Assembly: GCA_038496445.1 (NCBI GenBank)
Contig: JALMLS010000568.1
Coordinates: 1-64,000 of the forward strand
From: Trichosphaerium sp. ATCC 40318
Lineage: Eukaryota > Discosea > Flabellinia > Trichosidae
Length of the DNA: 64,000 nt
Direction: 5' to 3'
Both the position numbers and the translations under genes were made by a program. The first letter of the stretch is position 1; each line of letters begins with the position of its first letter. Of this stretch, positions 11,168 to 26,100 are shown one piece after another. The notes under the pieces are model-generated. The model was not told the DNA's origin. It saw only the letters and a program-made list of their open reading frames with translations, and did not search any database.

Positions 11168-14100
11168 ATGGAGGTTAACGTATCTGACCCATCAACACCG
11201 CCAAATGTTGAAGATAAAACAGACATTTTCACACTCGATGAGCAACCAGAGAATGACGCTCCAATCAAGTCCAGCGAGCCAATTGACGTCGTCAACACAC
11301 TTGCAAAAACGTTAGAACCTGTTGTCGTAAACTCGTACAGAGAAGAAGCATTTGACAAGTGGAATGCTAGAGTACACGTCGAGAGGTCACTACAAGCTAC
11401 TAAACGCTCAAAACTATCCGAAAAGGTAAAATCTCGGACAAATACGCATAAATAAGCATAAAACCTTTTTTGAACGCATAGAAAAATACGTTATTATAGC
11501 GTTAACGCTAGGGAACAGGTCCCGAATGTCACTTCAACTAACACGTTTTTTTTTGTAGATTCCGCTCAAACTATCGAATAGAATACAAATACACATCCCT
11601 ACACCTCTGTTCGCAGCTGTTTCTGCATTATGGGAAGCGAACCCATCTAAACCTACCATCCCTGATTCAGCATCAATAGAGAGAGAAGGGTTAATTGTAA
11701 GTTGTTGTTTTTATTTTTTTTTTCTTGGGTTTTTTTAGTTTTTTGTTTTTTGCTTTTCGATCACAAGAAAAAGGTTGGTTTTGGTCTCGTACTCGAGTTA
11801 ATTGTTACACAAATAGGTTTGGCTTGATTTCTTAAAACTTATCTATCGTACACCTTCTGTAGACTCTATAAGCAAGTCTATCAGTACTGGTACTTTATAT
11901 GCTGATGATAGACTTTACTTAATGTACCTTGCTCTTCGTCACATGACCTTATTGTTGCGTGGTACGCTCTCTTTCTACTGTTTCGGACACTATAATTTCT
12001 CTCCACAAAATCACGTGTTTTTTCTACAACTAGTAATACGCCAAAAGTGATGTCACCCGCGTTTGGTTCTGTCGTTGTTTTACCGTCTAACATTGCATAG
12101 GTAATGATATTCATGCTGTAACAAAAGGTATGGAGGACCAGGAAGAAGTTTTAGAGGCGTACACTGTTGCTCGCTTGCAATTAGAAAGCAGCTACTTGAA
12201 AGAAGAAGTACCTGAGTATAGCGAACAGAGTGCACTTGTTAGTCTTGCATCAAAGAATGAAGCTGGTTTATTTGCAATATTTGGTGGTCAGGTATGCGTC
12301 TTTGTTGCATCGTTGTGTGTTCTTGTCATTAATCGTATACAGGGCGTTTCGTGGCTAGAAGAGCTATCTCAAATATATCACTCTTATGCTTTTGTACGAT
12401 CTACTATAGAGACAGCAATTAAGAAGTACAACACGGAAGCTGATGCCTATGATACAGAAAGGTATATATTTTTGTAGTCTTTCTGTCCGAGTATAATTTT
12501 TGATCTTCTGCCTAGGTCTACTACTGATGTACTAAATTGGATACGTAATCCTTCTGAGGCCCCTGAATCATTATTACAAGATCCTATGTTGAGTTATCCT
12601 ATGATTGCATTAACACAGCTTGCAAACGTTTATGTTACGCTTAACACGTGGAATATGCCACTAAAAGAAGTCTTCCCATTATTCAAAGGTGTAGCCGGAC
12701 ACAGCCAAGGCACGTTGTCAACCATGACCTACAAAAATAACGACCAATAATTCTAACCCTCTACAGGTATACTGGCAGCTGTTGCTTTTGCAGGAAGCTC
12801 AAACATGGAAGAGTTTGTCGCTAATATTTACGAAACTGTCCGATTATCTTTCTGGATTGGTCTTCGTACTCAACTATGCATGTCTCCAAAGATATCTCCT
12901 GAGAAGACAAATATTCTCGAAGAAAGCGCTAAAAACGGTGATGGCAAACCAACGCCTATGCTTGCAATCTTTCACCTTGATTACACTCTCGTTGCTCAAT
13001 ATGTAGCAAAAGTGAACCGGTATGTATTCTTTTTGTTAGCCATTGACTTAATGCAACTTAACTGTTTGACGTTCCTTTTAGAGCTGTCCTACAAAGGGAA
13101 AACAACCAAGAAGATAAAGAAATTCATTTACGTATTATAAACGGTCCACGTGCAGTTGTACGTGTTCTTTATTGTAAAACACGTGTTTATCACGTGATAT
13201 GTTTTCACTTTTTTGCTTTTTTTTATTGAGGAGTGTAGCCTTATCGTTTATTTTTAGGTTGTTGTTGGACATCCGGAGACTTTGTATTCTCTTACAGTTG
13301 CTTTACGTAAACGAGAAACTCCACGTTCTGCAAAACTCGACCAATCTCGTGTCCCTTTCTCTAAGAGGAAAAAAGAGTTCTCGTTAAAATACTTACCTAT
13401 CACAGTACCTTATCATTCTCCAAAGTTAAAGGTACGCTCACTGTTTATTCGACTAGCACTTTGATTAGTTTTTTCTGAACTTGCTTTTTTAGGCTTGCTT
13501 TCCGGAGATTATGAGTGATATTCAAGAAAGAAAGATCAAACAGTTTTCTGTTGATAGTCTTAATATACCTGTTTTAAGCACGTTAGACGGTAAACCAATC
13601 GGAAAGGAGAAGTTCATGGAGCACCTTCTTGACCTACAATTCGTATCAGAAATTGATTGGTCTAAGGCTTTGAGCTCTGCTGTACCAAGTTCTGGTGTTA
13701 CGCATATTATTGATTTTGGGCCTGGTAAAACTGCAGGTATAGGAAGTGTAACTGCACTCAACAAAGAAGGCTTTGGAGTTCAGGTAAGGTTTCCTTTCTT
13801 CTAAAGCAGTTCTTGAGTTTTTGTCTTTTTTCTTTACTCCTTCTCATTCGTTTCGTTTCAGGTTATACTAGCAGGTGCATTAGAAGTATTTTCACCTCTA
13901 GTACAAGATAAATCAGTGTTGTTCGATACACGTAAGGATAATATTCCTTTTGCTGTAAATTGGCAAAAAAAGTTTGGTCCAAAACTAGTACAACGAAAGC
14001 ACGATAAGAAAGTATTCCTTGATACGAAATTCTCAAGATTACTCGGTAAAGCACCAGTTATGGTGGCAGGAATGACACCAACTAGTGTAAACCACAACTT

Positions 14101-17100
14101 GGTCGCAGTAAGTACACCTTAAACATAAGATCTATTTTTCCATTATTTTTTTTACCATCCCTCATTTTCCATCTTTGAAGATTTGTCTAACACAATATCA
14201 AGGCCACTTTGAACGCTGGGTACCATGGAGAATTAGCAGGTGGAGGATTACCAACAGAGAAAATGTTCAAGTCAAGAATCGATGCTTTAGTATCAAAACT
14301 TGAGCCTGGAAATGGTGTATCAATTAATGCTTTATTCTTGAACCCAAGACTTTGGGGACTTCAGTATCCATTAACTTGTAAATTATCTGAAGAAGGATAT
14401 CCAATTGATGTACGTCAAAACGGACTTGACACCATTCTTTGTTTCAAGATTAGCTTACAACTCTGTAGGGTTTTTGTATTGCTGCTGGTGTACCAACACT
14501 AGAAAAAGCAAATGAAGTCCTTAAATCGCTTAAACGTGTTGGCGTGAAGCATGTTAGTTTTAAACCAGGATCTCTTCAAGCTATTAAAGATGTTGTAGAG
14601 ATTGCAAGGTGACATCTAACTTCAGCAACCGATTTATTTGTTAACCTTTTGCTTAGACAAAACCCAAAGTCCCAAATTATTATGCAGTGGACTGGTGGTC
14701 GTGCTGGAGGACATCACTCTTTTGAGGACTTTCACAGACCTCTTTTGAGTACATATGGTCTTATTCGTCAACAGTCAAATATAACACTTGTTGCTGGAAG
14801 CGGTTTCGGCGATGCAAAGGTGAGATTGTTTACTAATCTGCTTTTTTCTTATTTAGTAATAGGGTTCGTTTTTCTACATGACTGGAGAATGGAGTAAACA
14901 GTTTGGTCTTGCTCCTATGCCATTTGATGGTGTCCTAGTAGGCTCTCGGTGCGTATTTCGTTTGATTGTTTTTTTGAGGCTGTGGCTTACTTTCTCGCAG
15001 TGTCATGGTTGCCAAAGAGGCAGGTACTAGTCTTGAAGTAAAGAAGTTACTTGTAGCAACTCCTGGTGTACCAATGGCTGAAGAGAGGAAATGGGAAAAA
15101 TCATATGATCAAGACGCTGGTGGTGTTATCACAGTAAAGAGTGAACTAGGCGAGCCTATCCATAAAATTGCTACAAGAGGTGTTCGGCTATGGCGTGAAC
15201 TTGATACAAAAATATTCAGCTTAAAGCGAGATAAAAGACCTCAAAAGATAGAACAAATGAAGGACTATGTCATTGCAAAACTAAACAGCGATTGGCAAAA
15301 GGTAAAGACAAGTTGAGAAAAAAACAAGAATATCTCTTGTTACAAAAAAAAAGTCGTGGACGAGAACGTTGCGAAGTAGCCATTATAAGAACTTTAATTA
15401 TCGCCAATGTTTGGATAGGGGAACTAATTTTACATAGGTTTACTTTGGTAAAAAGCGTAATGGTGTTGTTGCTGATATACCTGATATGACATATCATGAA
15501 GTTATTTATCGTATGGTTGAGCTCATGTTTGTTTCAAAAGATGGCTCAGAAGGGCGATGGATTCATCCTGATTATGAAACTCGCGTATTTAACTTTGCAT
15601 TACGTGTAGAAGAACGTTTTAGACGCCTGGATAAGCGAGAACCTTCGAAGTTGCCTCCGAGAAAGGATTTGCATGAAAAGCCTTTCGCTTGGGTTGACAA
15701 GGTACGCTGTTTTTTGTTTTTCACGTGCTTTGCTTATAGAATTATAGGTTTGTACTGTACTATTCCGTGGAGCTTCTACTATGCTTCTGGGATCTGAAGA
15801 CGTTGACTATTTCGTACAATTATGTCGTAAACGTGGACAAAAACCTGTCAATTTCATACCAGTAATTGATAAGGACTTGGAATATTGGTTCAAGAAGGAT
15901 TCTCTATGGCAATCTGAGAATCTTTGGGCAGTTCAAGGACAAGATGTTCAACGTGTTGCTATCTTACAAGGACCAGTAGCCGTAACACACAGGCACGGAA
16001 GCTTCACACCATACGACACTTTCTTTCATTTTTACACCATTTTTTTTGTGTGGTGTGCTGATCTAATGTTCGCGCTATAGTAATAAGGTTGATGAGCCTA
16101 TCGGTGATATACTCGATGGTATTCATGAAGGACTTATTGAAATGCTTAAAAAGGGATATAAGGATGATATCCGAGTTGTTGACTCGATTGGATTACCTGA
16201 GCCTAGAAAGCCTAGTTTGTCAATCGATGTCATTGAAGATAAGACAACATGCTCTGTCACTGTTCCACAAGGTTCAAAAATTACTCTTTGTGCATGGAGA
16301 GCATGGTTATGTCAAGGTAAATATAACGCCTGTGATATCCTACTTTTCGTTGTGCTTACCTATTTGTTAAGGGAATTCTGGATGGCTTCATGCTGCGCTT
16401 ACAACAAATCATATAATACAAGGTAAAAAGAAAGGAGAGAATATAATCAGAAATCTTCTAGAGCCTGTTCCTGGCAATTCATATAAGGTACGTATAAAGT
16501 GTTAAGTTACTATTATTGTGTTGCTTATTCGTATGTTTGTAGCTTATTAAAGAACCAAAAGAGAATCGCGTTATAGCTGTTGAAGTATCTAAAATACGAG
16601 ATTCTGCTCCAGAAGAGAAGATTGTATCGGTTAGAAGAACAGCAGATCAAACGCCAAATGCTGAAACTTTCTCACTTAAAATCTATCATATCCGCCCAAG
16701 ACTCGATGGAATACCGCCAGAAAGCATACCGTTAGAGCTTAAATATGAATTCAAGCCATTGCAAGGTACGTACAACATGATGTAGCAGTTCAAGTGTTCG
16801 CGAAGTTATTTGTTCTTTCTTTTTTTTGCATTGTCGCTAACTTTACCAGGTTATGCACCTATTCATGAAGTCATGTCTGGTAAAAACCTACGGATAAAAG
16901 AGTTTTATAGCAAGTTGTGGTTCCTTGATGGACCACCAAAAGGTGTCAACGAGCCGCTACTTCAAGCACGCTATACATCTCAAACAACTCTAACTAAAAA
17001 GGTACTTATTTATTTCCATTATTATTTGCGCTTCTGCTTTGGGAGATAACTCAACCTGCTTGCCTTTTATGTACTTAATAATTGTTCCAGGACATCACTA

Positions 17101-20100
17101 CCTATTCTAAATCGATCAATCATGTACCAATGAAGAATTCAGAGCGTAAACTTTGTGCACCAATGGACATGGCAATTGTTATTGCTTGGGAGTCTTTAAT
17201 CAAACCTTTATTTTCTCCACATGTTGATGCGAATATCCTTGAGTTGGTTCACTTACGAAACGAGTTTGCATGGACCACTGCAGCAACACAATCTCATTTA
17301 CAGTTTGCTGAAGGCGACGTTGTGACTGTAAATTCAGAAGTTGTCAAAACTGAAAATTTACCAGCTGTACGTGTTGCTTCCTTTCTTTTACCTCTTTGAT
17401 ATCTATCACGTGATTTATAGTTTGTTTATGATTATTAGGGACAACTTATTTCCGTTCTGGCCACACTTAAGAAAGCAGGGACTGACGGACCCTCATTGAA
17501 AGTAAAGAGCGACTTTTTATTCAGAGGTGGAAAACCTTTTGATGTTACATTCACAAAAGATCAACATTTACGTTATACTGTTATTGAGTCAAAAGAACAG
17601 CTTCGTATTTTACAATCAAAGCCATGGGCTGAGTGGAATTCGGACGGTATGCCAAAACTTGGCGATCAACTCATTTTCGAAGTCAGCACATTATCGCTTA
17701 AAAGGTACCTTAACTTAGATTGAACTTGTACTTGTCGTGTAGCTCCACAATTATTTTTTTCTTGTTGTTGGCAACGCCTTGTATACTAACGCTCGTGTTA
17801 GTGCTGAAGGATCATCTGTTACTTCCACAGGAAGAATTTGGAGGAGACAAGAATCAATCGAATTGCATCACAATACTGCACCTGAAGGCAATATTATTGG
17901 AACTATTAATCATGAACACAAGAGTTCAAAGGGTATTGTTGATAGTTACCTTAAGCGTGCTACTGTATTGTTTGATAGTACAACATACTTTAAAAGCGGA
18001 GGATATAACATGCTAGCACAAGTACGTCGATGTCTTCCAAACGTAGTGCTTATACTTCTTTTTCTTAAGGTTGATAAAATTGACGCACCGAAGAGTAATG
18101 GAGAATACGCTATTGCCAGTCATGATTTGAATCCAATTCACACAAACCCATATCTTGCAAGGCTAGCAAAATTACCAACAACAATCACACATGGCATGTG
18201 GAGCAGTGCAAATGCTAGGTATAACTATTTCACTCTCAAAATCTAGTTTATTAACGAATCATTAGACGTGTTGTTGAGTGCTATGCTGCTCAAAATAGAC
18301 CTGAGAGAGTAGTATCTTTCCTTGCTGAATTTAATGGCATGGTTTCTCCTGGAGGTCTGTTATTCTTTGTATTCTGTCAAGGTAACTCACTGTTTGTTTA
18401 GACGTGCTATCAACTACTATAAAACATGTCGGTATGAGACGTGGTAGACAACTCATTGAAGTCGCAACAAGAAACCAAGATGGTATTGTTGTTCTAAAAG
18501 GAAAATCAGAAGTACACTCGCCACCTTCTGCTTATGTATTCACCGGTCAAGGTAAGTTCAACTGGTTGCTTTAAGCACTCTAAAAACTGATGAGTTTTTA
18601 ACTTCTTTGTACAGGTTCTGCTGAAGTTGGTATGGGTATGGATCTATATAAAAAGTCCTCAGTTGCTAGTAAAATATGGGATAAGGCAGATCAATACTTT
18701 ATACAGAATTACGGTTTCTCTATTTTGAACATTGTCCGAGCCAATCCAAAAGAAATTACAATTTACTTTGGTGGTCAACGTGGTGATATTATAAGGGAGA
18801 ATTATCGTAAATTAAAACAACGTGTTAATGTTAAAGACAGTGAGGGTAAAATTATTGCAGAAGAAAGACCACTGTTCCCTGACATCACCGTAAGTTTATT
18901 TTTCATCCTTTTTTTTTGATCATCACTTTTCTTACTTTATTCTCATAGGAAATATCACCTTTCTTTAAGTTTCTTCATCCTGATGGTCTTTTATTTGCAA
19001 CGCAATTCTCTCAACCTGCTTTGGTTCTTGTAGAATTAGCTGCATTTGCAGATATGGAAGAAAGAGGCTTGGTACGCTCTTAAACACAAGATTCCTTTTG
19101 GCAATGAGTATCTAATCATGTTTACAGATCTCTAATGAGTCTTACTTTGCCGGTCACTCCCTTGGCGAATACTCAGCGCTGGCTTCAGTTGCTTCAGTAC
19201 TAACTGTAAAAGCATTGGTTGAAATTGTCTTCTTGCGTGGTATGACAATGCAAAATGCTGTACAAAGAGATGCACAAGGAAGATCTCAGTATGGTATGGT
19301 TGCTGCAAACCCAATACGTGTGAACGCTCATAAATTCAACTCTGAACATTTACATGAAGTAATAAACGCTATTGAAAAGCAAGGAAAAGAGCTCCTACAG
19401 GTATGATTTTAATGACAACCAAAAAAAAGTCATAACATTTCTTGCTATGCGTTTCTCGTATGTTAATTTGCTCCTAGGTTGTTAATTACAATGTTGAGAA
19501 CTATCAATACGTAGTAGCCGGTGAAAGAAGCATGTTGAGTGCATTGAGCTTCGTTTTGACTGCTTTGAAGAAAGATATTTCTCAATTGAAGAACTTGGAT
19601 GCCCTCGTTTCGGAATGCCTCAAAAAAACTGAAGTACACATCTTTAATCTACTCATGAAGCTTACTTGTTTTTCTAGCAATCAAGGAATCCAAAAACAAA
19701 GATTGTACCACTCTCTCGTGGAGCTGCAACTATTCCACTACCTGGTATTGATGTACCTTTCCACTCTCGTTTCTTAAAGAGTGGTGTACCACCTTTCAGA
19801 CAAATTCTAATGGAGCGTATGGATCCACGATCTCTTGTTCCAGATGTTCTTGTTGGTACGTATTAATTTTGACCACAAAACTCAACACGTGTTTATCATT
19901 TCAGCCGTTCTAATATGTGTTTGCTAGGCCGTTATATACCTAATGTTGTAGCTACACCTTTCAGTCTTGATAAATCATATGTTGCTCTTGTACAGCGAGA
20001 AACAGGAAGTCCTGTACTTACAAAGACTCTTGCCGATTTTGAAAAAGCAGCAGCTGATCCTCAAATGCTCGCTTTTACTCTATTGGTAGAACTTCTTGCT

Positions 20101-23100
20101 TTCCAATTCGCATCTCCTGTGCGATGGATAGAAACGCAACACCTTCTTTTTGGTGAAATGAATATACAACGCTTGATTGAGGTAGGACCAGCGCCTACAC
20201 TACTCTCGCTAGCCAAGAGGACTCTTACTCTTCAGCAAGTACGTATTACCTTTTGAATGTACTGCACAAGAAGGTTGCTTGTGTACCCAGCCTTCAGCAA
20301 TTTTGATTCTTTGAGACTTCTATTTTTAATTGATTGTATCTACTAGGAGCAATATACTCCGCTTATGCCAAGAGAAATCCTTTGGATAAAACGTGATTTC
20401 GATGCTATTTACTATAACGTAAAGAATGAAGAACCTGCCGCACCTCAAGCAGAAAAAAGCCAAGTCCCAGCGCCTAAGGTTGTAGCTCCAAAGGCGGCAG
20501 CACCAGCACCAGTAGCAGTAGTACCACAAGCTACTTCTTCAGCGTCTGTACCTGAGGCTGATATAACAGCGCTGGCATTTGTTACTACACTTATTGCTTC
20601 TAAACTGAAAAAACCAATTGGTGATATCAAGCAAGCTGATACTATCAAACAATTAACTGGTGGAAAGAGTGCACTACAGAATGAACTTGTAGGTGACATC
20701 GAAAAAGAATTTGGTGGAAACTTACCAGAGGTACAGAATAGTTTGTTTGACTTCAAGTCTAATTTCTTTCGTAAAAAAAAGGGCGCAGCTGAAATGGGTA
20801 TTGGTGAGTTTAGTGGGAAGATTACATCCTATAATACTCTCGGATCTGTTGGTAAATCTCTCGTACAGAAACTTATATCATCTACAATGCCTGGAGGTTT
20901 CAGTATGTCCAAAGTGAAGGTACATACTAGCAACCAAAACCCATTCTAAATTTACTTTCAGGCGCACTTGAAGTCTACTTTTGGTCTTGGACCAAAAAGA
21001 AGTGATGGAGTTTTGCTACATGGTATAACAATGAAACCATCAAAACGTTTAGCAAATGCAAGCGAAGCTGAAGCTTGGCTTGGTAAAGTAGCAAGCGCAT
21101 ACGCTTCGCACAATGGAGTGTCATTAGGAAGTGTATGAACTCTTAGCTTTCTTTCGTTTTGTAATTCTTTACCCTAGGGAGCTTCTGCATCACCTGCTTC
21201 TGTTATGACTATGGCTGCCCCAGCAGCTGTAGCAAGACAACCTATCGCTGATAAACCAGTACGTTGAAGCTCAGAAAAAAAGGTTTAGTGTTAACCTTTG
21301 TTTCAGGTATCTGCTTTGAGTGTGATGCGTACAATCGTTGCTATGAAGCTGAAAAAACCAATCGGAAGTGTATCTACTACTTCTACAATCAAAGAACTCT
21401 CTGGTGGTAAATCAGCTCTTCAAAACGAAATACTCGGTAAGAAAGTAGTCAACACGTGTTTTTTTAACTTACAATCATTGTTGTAGGTGACTTGGCAGCT
21501 GAATTTGGCAGTGAACCTGAGGGCGCTGGTGAGAAACCACTCTCAGATCTTGCTTCGAGTATGGGCTCTTCATATTCTCAGTTGGGATCTCATGCTAGCA
21601 CGCTTGTAAGAAATATGCTTCGTGCAAAGATGCCTGGCGGTTTTGGACAATCTCAGATTGGTCAATACTTATCTGATAAATACGGTTTGGGACAAGGTAG
21701 ACAAGAAGGAATTCTACTCCAATCCCTTCTTGAGGCTCCTAAAACTAGATTTGGAAGCGATACTGAAGCAAAGGCTTGGTACGCATTCGAGTCATTTCAG
21801 CGCTATTATCTTACGTTCTGCAATAGGTTAGATGGTGTAGCGTCATCGTATGCTTCAAAGGAAGGCATTAATCTCAGTGGCGGAGCTTCTTCTGGTGTTG
21901 CTGTAGCAGGAGTGCAGTTTGATGGAGCTGCGCTTAAAAAGTATAAAGAGCAACAAGAAGTAATGATTCGTGAACAGCTTGATGCATACTACACCTTCTT
22001 AGGAGAAGATCCACTGCAACACCAAAGGTGAGTCTCGAAAATCTTTGCTTTTCACATCATCTCGTACTTATGACATTGTAGAGCTTTGCAATCTCGAGAC
22101 AGCATTGTATCTGAGCTTCAAGAGCGATTAGACTCTTTATCTACTGAACATGGTGGTGATAATTACTTTAAAGGGATACTACCTGTTTTTGATGAAAGAA
22201 AAACAAGGAGGTATAATTCTAGTTGGAATTGGACTCGACAAGATTGTTTGACTTTGTATTATGATTATGCATGCGGTAGAACTCCACGTGCGTTGTTTAT
22301 TATAACACTTTGTGGTCTGTTACAGGTTCGTTGTTTGCTGATATCTTTTGTTCAGAATGGAATCGTCAAATTAGAGAAAGATTGTATCATATTAAAAATA
22401 GAGCAACACATGAGTGTGCTACTATGGTTCAATGTTATATTACTAAAGCTGAGACAGATGGGTTCCCAGTTATTACATCTTTTATCAAGTTCCTTCATGA
22501 GCTATTACAAGAAGTGTTGTCAATTGAAACACCTGCATGTTACAGGCAAGCTCGCTTCTATTATTTTTTTTCGAAGAACGAAAAGCTGATAGTTTCAAAT
22601 AGGGAAATCCAAACGCCTACAGCTCCTCATGTACAAGTAGAAGACAATGGTAAAATCAACTACAGAGAGTTCCCTCGGGAGAATCTAAGAGATATTGCGC
22701 ACTATGTTGGTACGAAAACTAAAAAACAACGAAAAATATGAGTTTTTTGTTGATTGTCTTTCCCAGATGAAATGCGTGAAGGGCCAAAACAAGGACCTCT
22801 ATCAAATACTTCAGACAGTACCACTACAAAAGAAAATGGAAAATCTGAGATCGAGGAAATCGTCAAGTCACTTATTGCTGCAAAAGTTGACCAGAAAATA
22901 ATTGATAGTGTTAAGAGCAAATTTTCAGCTCTTACAGACGCAGTTGAGCAAGTTGAGAAGCGTGTACAAATGCCTTATCTTTTCTTACAACGTGCTGATC
23001 CAAATGATCCTTCAACACGTGTTTATGATAAAGAAGCAACAGACTTCTACTTAGACACCTTGAAGAAAATATCTGATAAAGGTTTCACTTTACAAGGAAA

Positions 23101-26100
23101 GGTAAATAATTGTTTATTTCAAAGATTTCTTAAAAACACGTTTTTATGCACGTGATTTCATGATTTCGCACGTTTTTTTATTACATCGTTCTAATAGATT
23201 ATAAGGTTGTTCTTATCACTGGTTGTGGTCGCGATTCTATTGGTGAACAGTTGCTTAAAGGACTTTTGAGAGCAGGTATGTTTGTTAATGCTGTATCTTC
23301 AGTTTTTTGTTTGAAAGTGTTTGCTTTCTTACTATTGTATTACAGGCGCTAAAGTTTATGCTACAACATCTTCTTTTAGTACATCAAAGTCGAACTATTT
23401 CAGATCTTTGTTTGATAACCATGGCGCTAAAGGCTCAGAACTGATAGTTGTTCCATTCAACCAAGTACTTTTTTTCATCGAAACCTTTTGAACCTTTAAT
23501 GTTATTTTCGTAAATCTCTTGTCCTTGAACTTTGTTTTACCAGATAGCGTTGTACTTGATAGTTTATTCATTTCATTTAGGCATCAATTCAAGATATTAG
23601 CACTCTTGTAGACTTTATTTATGATAAGGAGAAATCAGATGTAGATTACATATTACCGTTTGCTGCTATTACAGAGAATGGTAGAACTATTGGTGATGTT
23701 GATGGTAGATCAAGATTATCTCATCGTATTATGTTAACAAACTTGATTGTACTTATCGGTACTGTCAAGAACAAGAAGGTACATACAAGCGAACCATTGT
23801 CTCTTCAAAATATGTTAATTAATTCCGATTTTTTTCTTAGGCTAAACTTGGTATTGTTACACGCCCTGCTCATGTTATACTACCGTTATCACCTAACCAT
23901 GGTATATTCGGTTTCGATGGGTTGTATGCTGAAAGTAAACTTGGCCTTGAAGCGTTGGCTAACAAATGGAAATCAGAAGGTATCTTTCGGGTTTTTTTCT
24001 CTTTTTTTATCTACCTGTTTGGGCGAATAATTAACTGTTCATATTATAGATTGGAAAGATTATGTTAGTATTGCTGGCGCTGTAATAGGTTGGACCAGAG
24101 GAACCGGACTTATGCAACAGAACAACATTATCGCTCCTGTACATCTTTTTTTGTTAAACGCTTATCTTTTTTCACTTTCAGCTTATTGTACTCTAGGGCA
24201 TCGAAAAGCTTGGAGCTCGAACCTTTACAACCCAAGAGATGGGTTTCAATATAATGGGTCTGTTACATCCTGCTATGGTCAAGAAGGTGAGTTATAAATA
24301 CTTTTCTTTCTGCTTAAAGCAGAATGTTTGTTGTTTTCGGATTGTCTAAGTAATGTGATTTAGGCTCAATATGAACCTGTTTGGGCTGACTTCAACGGTC
24401 TTTTACACTTAGTAGATAATCTTAATGATGTCCTATCTAAGCTCCGTGACGCTCTTTATGAAGAGTCTAAAATCAAAAAGGTGCGAGATTGTTATTGCTT
24501 GTATCTTAGTTGCTTAAAATGCTTACACTGCTTAAAGGCAATTGCTATGGATAATTCGCTTGATAATGAAAGTACCAATGGAACAGCAAAAGCTCCAGTA
24601 GTTGAAGTAGAACCAAGGTACGACTGCTTGGAATTCTTTGTGATATTAACAGCTTCCTAGGGCTCATAATATTTCCTTCTCATTCCCAGAGTTGCCAGGA
24701 AAAGAAGACCTTGAGAAGATGAAAAAACTCAAGTACGATTAACTGCAATTTGTTATTGTTTACTTGGTTGTATAGGGGTATGATTGACTTGGAAAGTACA
24801 GTTGTTGTAACTGGATTTGGTGAATGGGGTCCGTTAGGTATGGCCAGGACTAGATGGGAATACGAAGCCTACGGTATGTCTTTCGGAGGTTTTTTTGTGA
24901 ATTTAATTATTGTTTATAGGCGAGTTTACCTTGGAAGGTTGTATTGAAATGGCTTGGTTAATGGGTCTTATCAAATACTCTTCTGATCCAGCAAAGCTTG
25001 GATGGGTTGATACTAAAACAAAAGCCTTAGTACCAGATCACAAGGTACCTTTCAAATCACTCAATAATTTCTGACGTTCTGTTTTTTTAAGATCAAAGAA
25101 GTTTATGAAAAGATCATTACAGAACATACTGGTATACGCCTTATTGAACCGGAGTTATTTGATGGATATGATCCAAAGAATAAGGTACCAAGAGAATTTT
25201 AGGATTACTTTTGTGTTAGGGAAGTGTTAATTTATTAATTTCTTTTTTTTTAGATGTTCCTTCAACAAGTTGCTATTAATCATGACATGAACCCTATTGA
25301 AGTATCACCTGAAGAAGCTCAAGAATTCACAAAGAAACACGGCGATAGCATAGATGTATTTGAACGTGATGGCGCTTTGTTCATGAAACTCAAAAAAGGT
25401 AAAAAACTCTTTCTTTCAAAAATTCTATTTTGACCGCTCGCCTTTCGTTATGAATGATAGAGCTAATATATTTACAAAGGTGCTGTTGTATACATTCCAA
25501 AAGCAAGAGCATTCACACGCCTTGTTGCTGGTCAAGTACCTTCATTTTGGGATCCAAAGATCTTCGGTTTCCCAGATGATATTTTCAATCAAGTTGATAG
25601 AGTTACTTTGTACACTCTTATATCATGTGTTGAAGCTTTATTGTGTAGTGGAATAGTTGGTAAGGAAAACACCACAATAATTTTTTACGGGCTTTAAACT
25701 CACTACTTTACTTCTAGATCCATATGAATTCTACAAGTTTGTACATGTATCAGAAGTAGGAAACACAATAGGTACAAATTTTTGAATCAAGATTTGACAA
25801 AAAGCATCAAATCAGTTTGCTTTTTTTTCATCTCACAGCCCTTTATTTTAACCTTTCTGGTAGGTGGCGGTATGGGTGGTATGAATAGTATCCGTGATGT
25901 ACATAAAAAAAGATTCTTGGATCAATCCATACAAGGAGATGCTCTACAAGAGATGTTCATAAACACTGTAGCAGCATATGTAAATATGCTCTTATTGAGC
26001 TCAAGCGGTCCTATTAAAACACCAGTTGGCGCTTGTGCTACTGCTGTTGAGTCTGTAGATATAGCAATGGATACAATCTTACAAGGAAAGGCTAAAGTAT

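Noticed and set aside
11881..12114. 77-codon minus-strand frame
   Set aside because: It is the shadow of a FAS exon (plus strand [20 protein letters not shown]) and its following intron.
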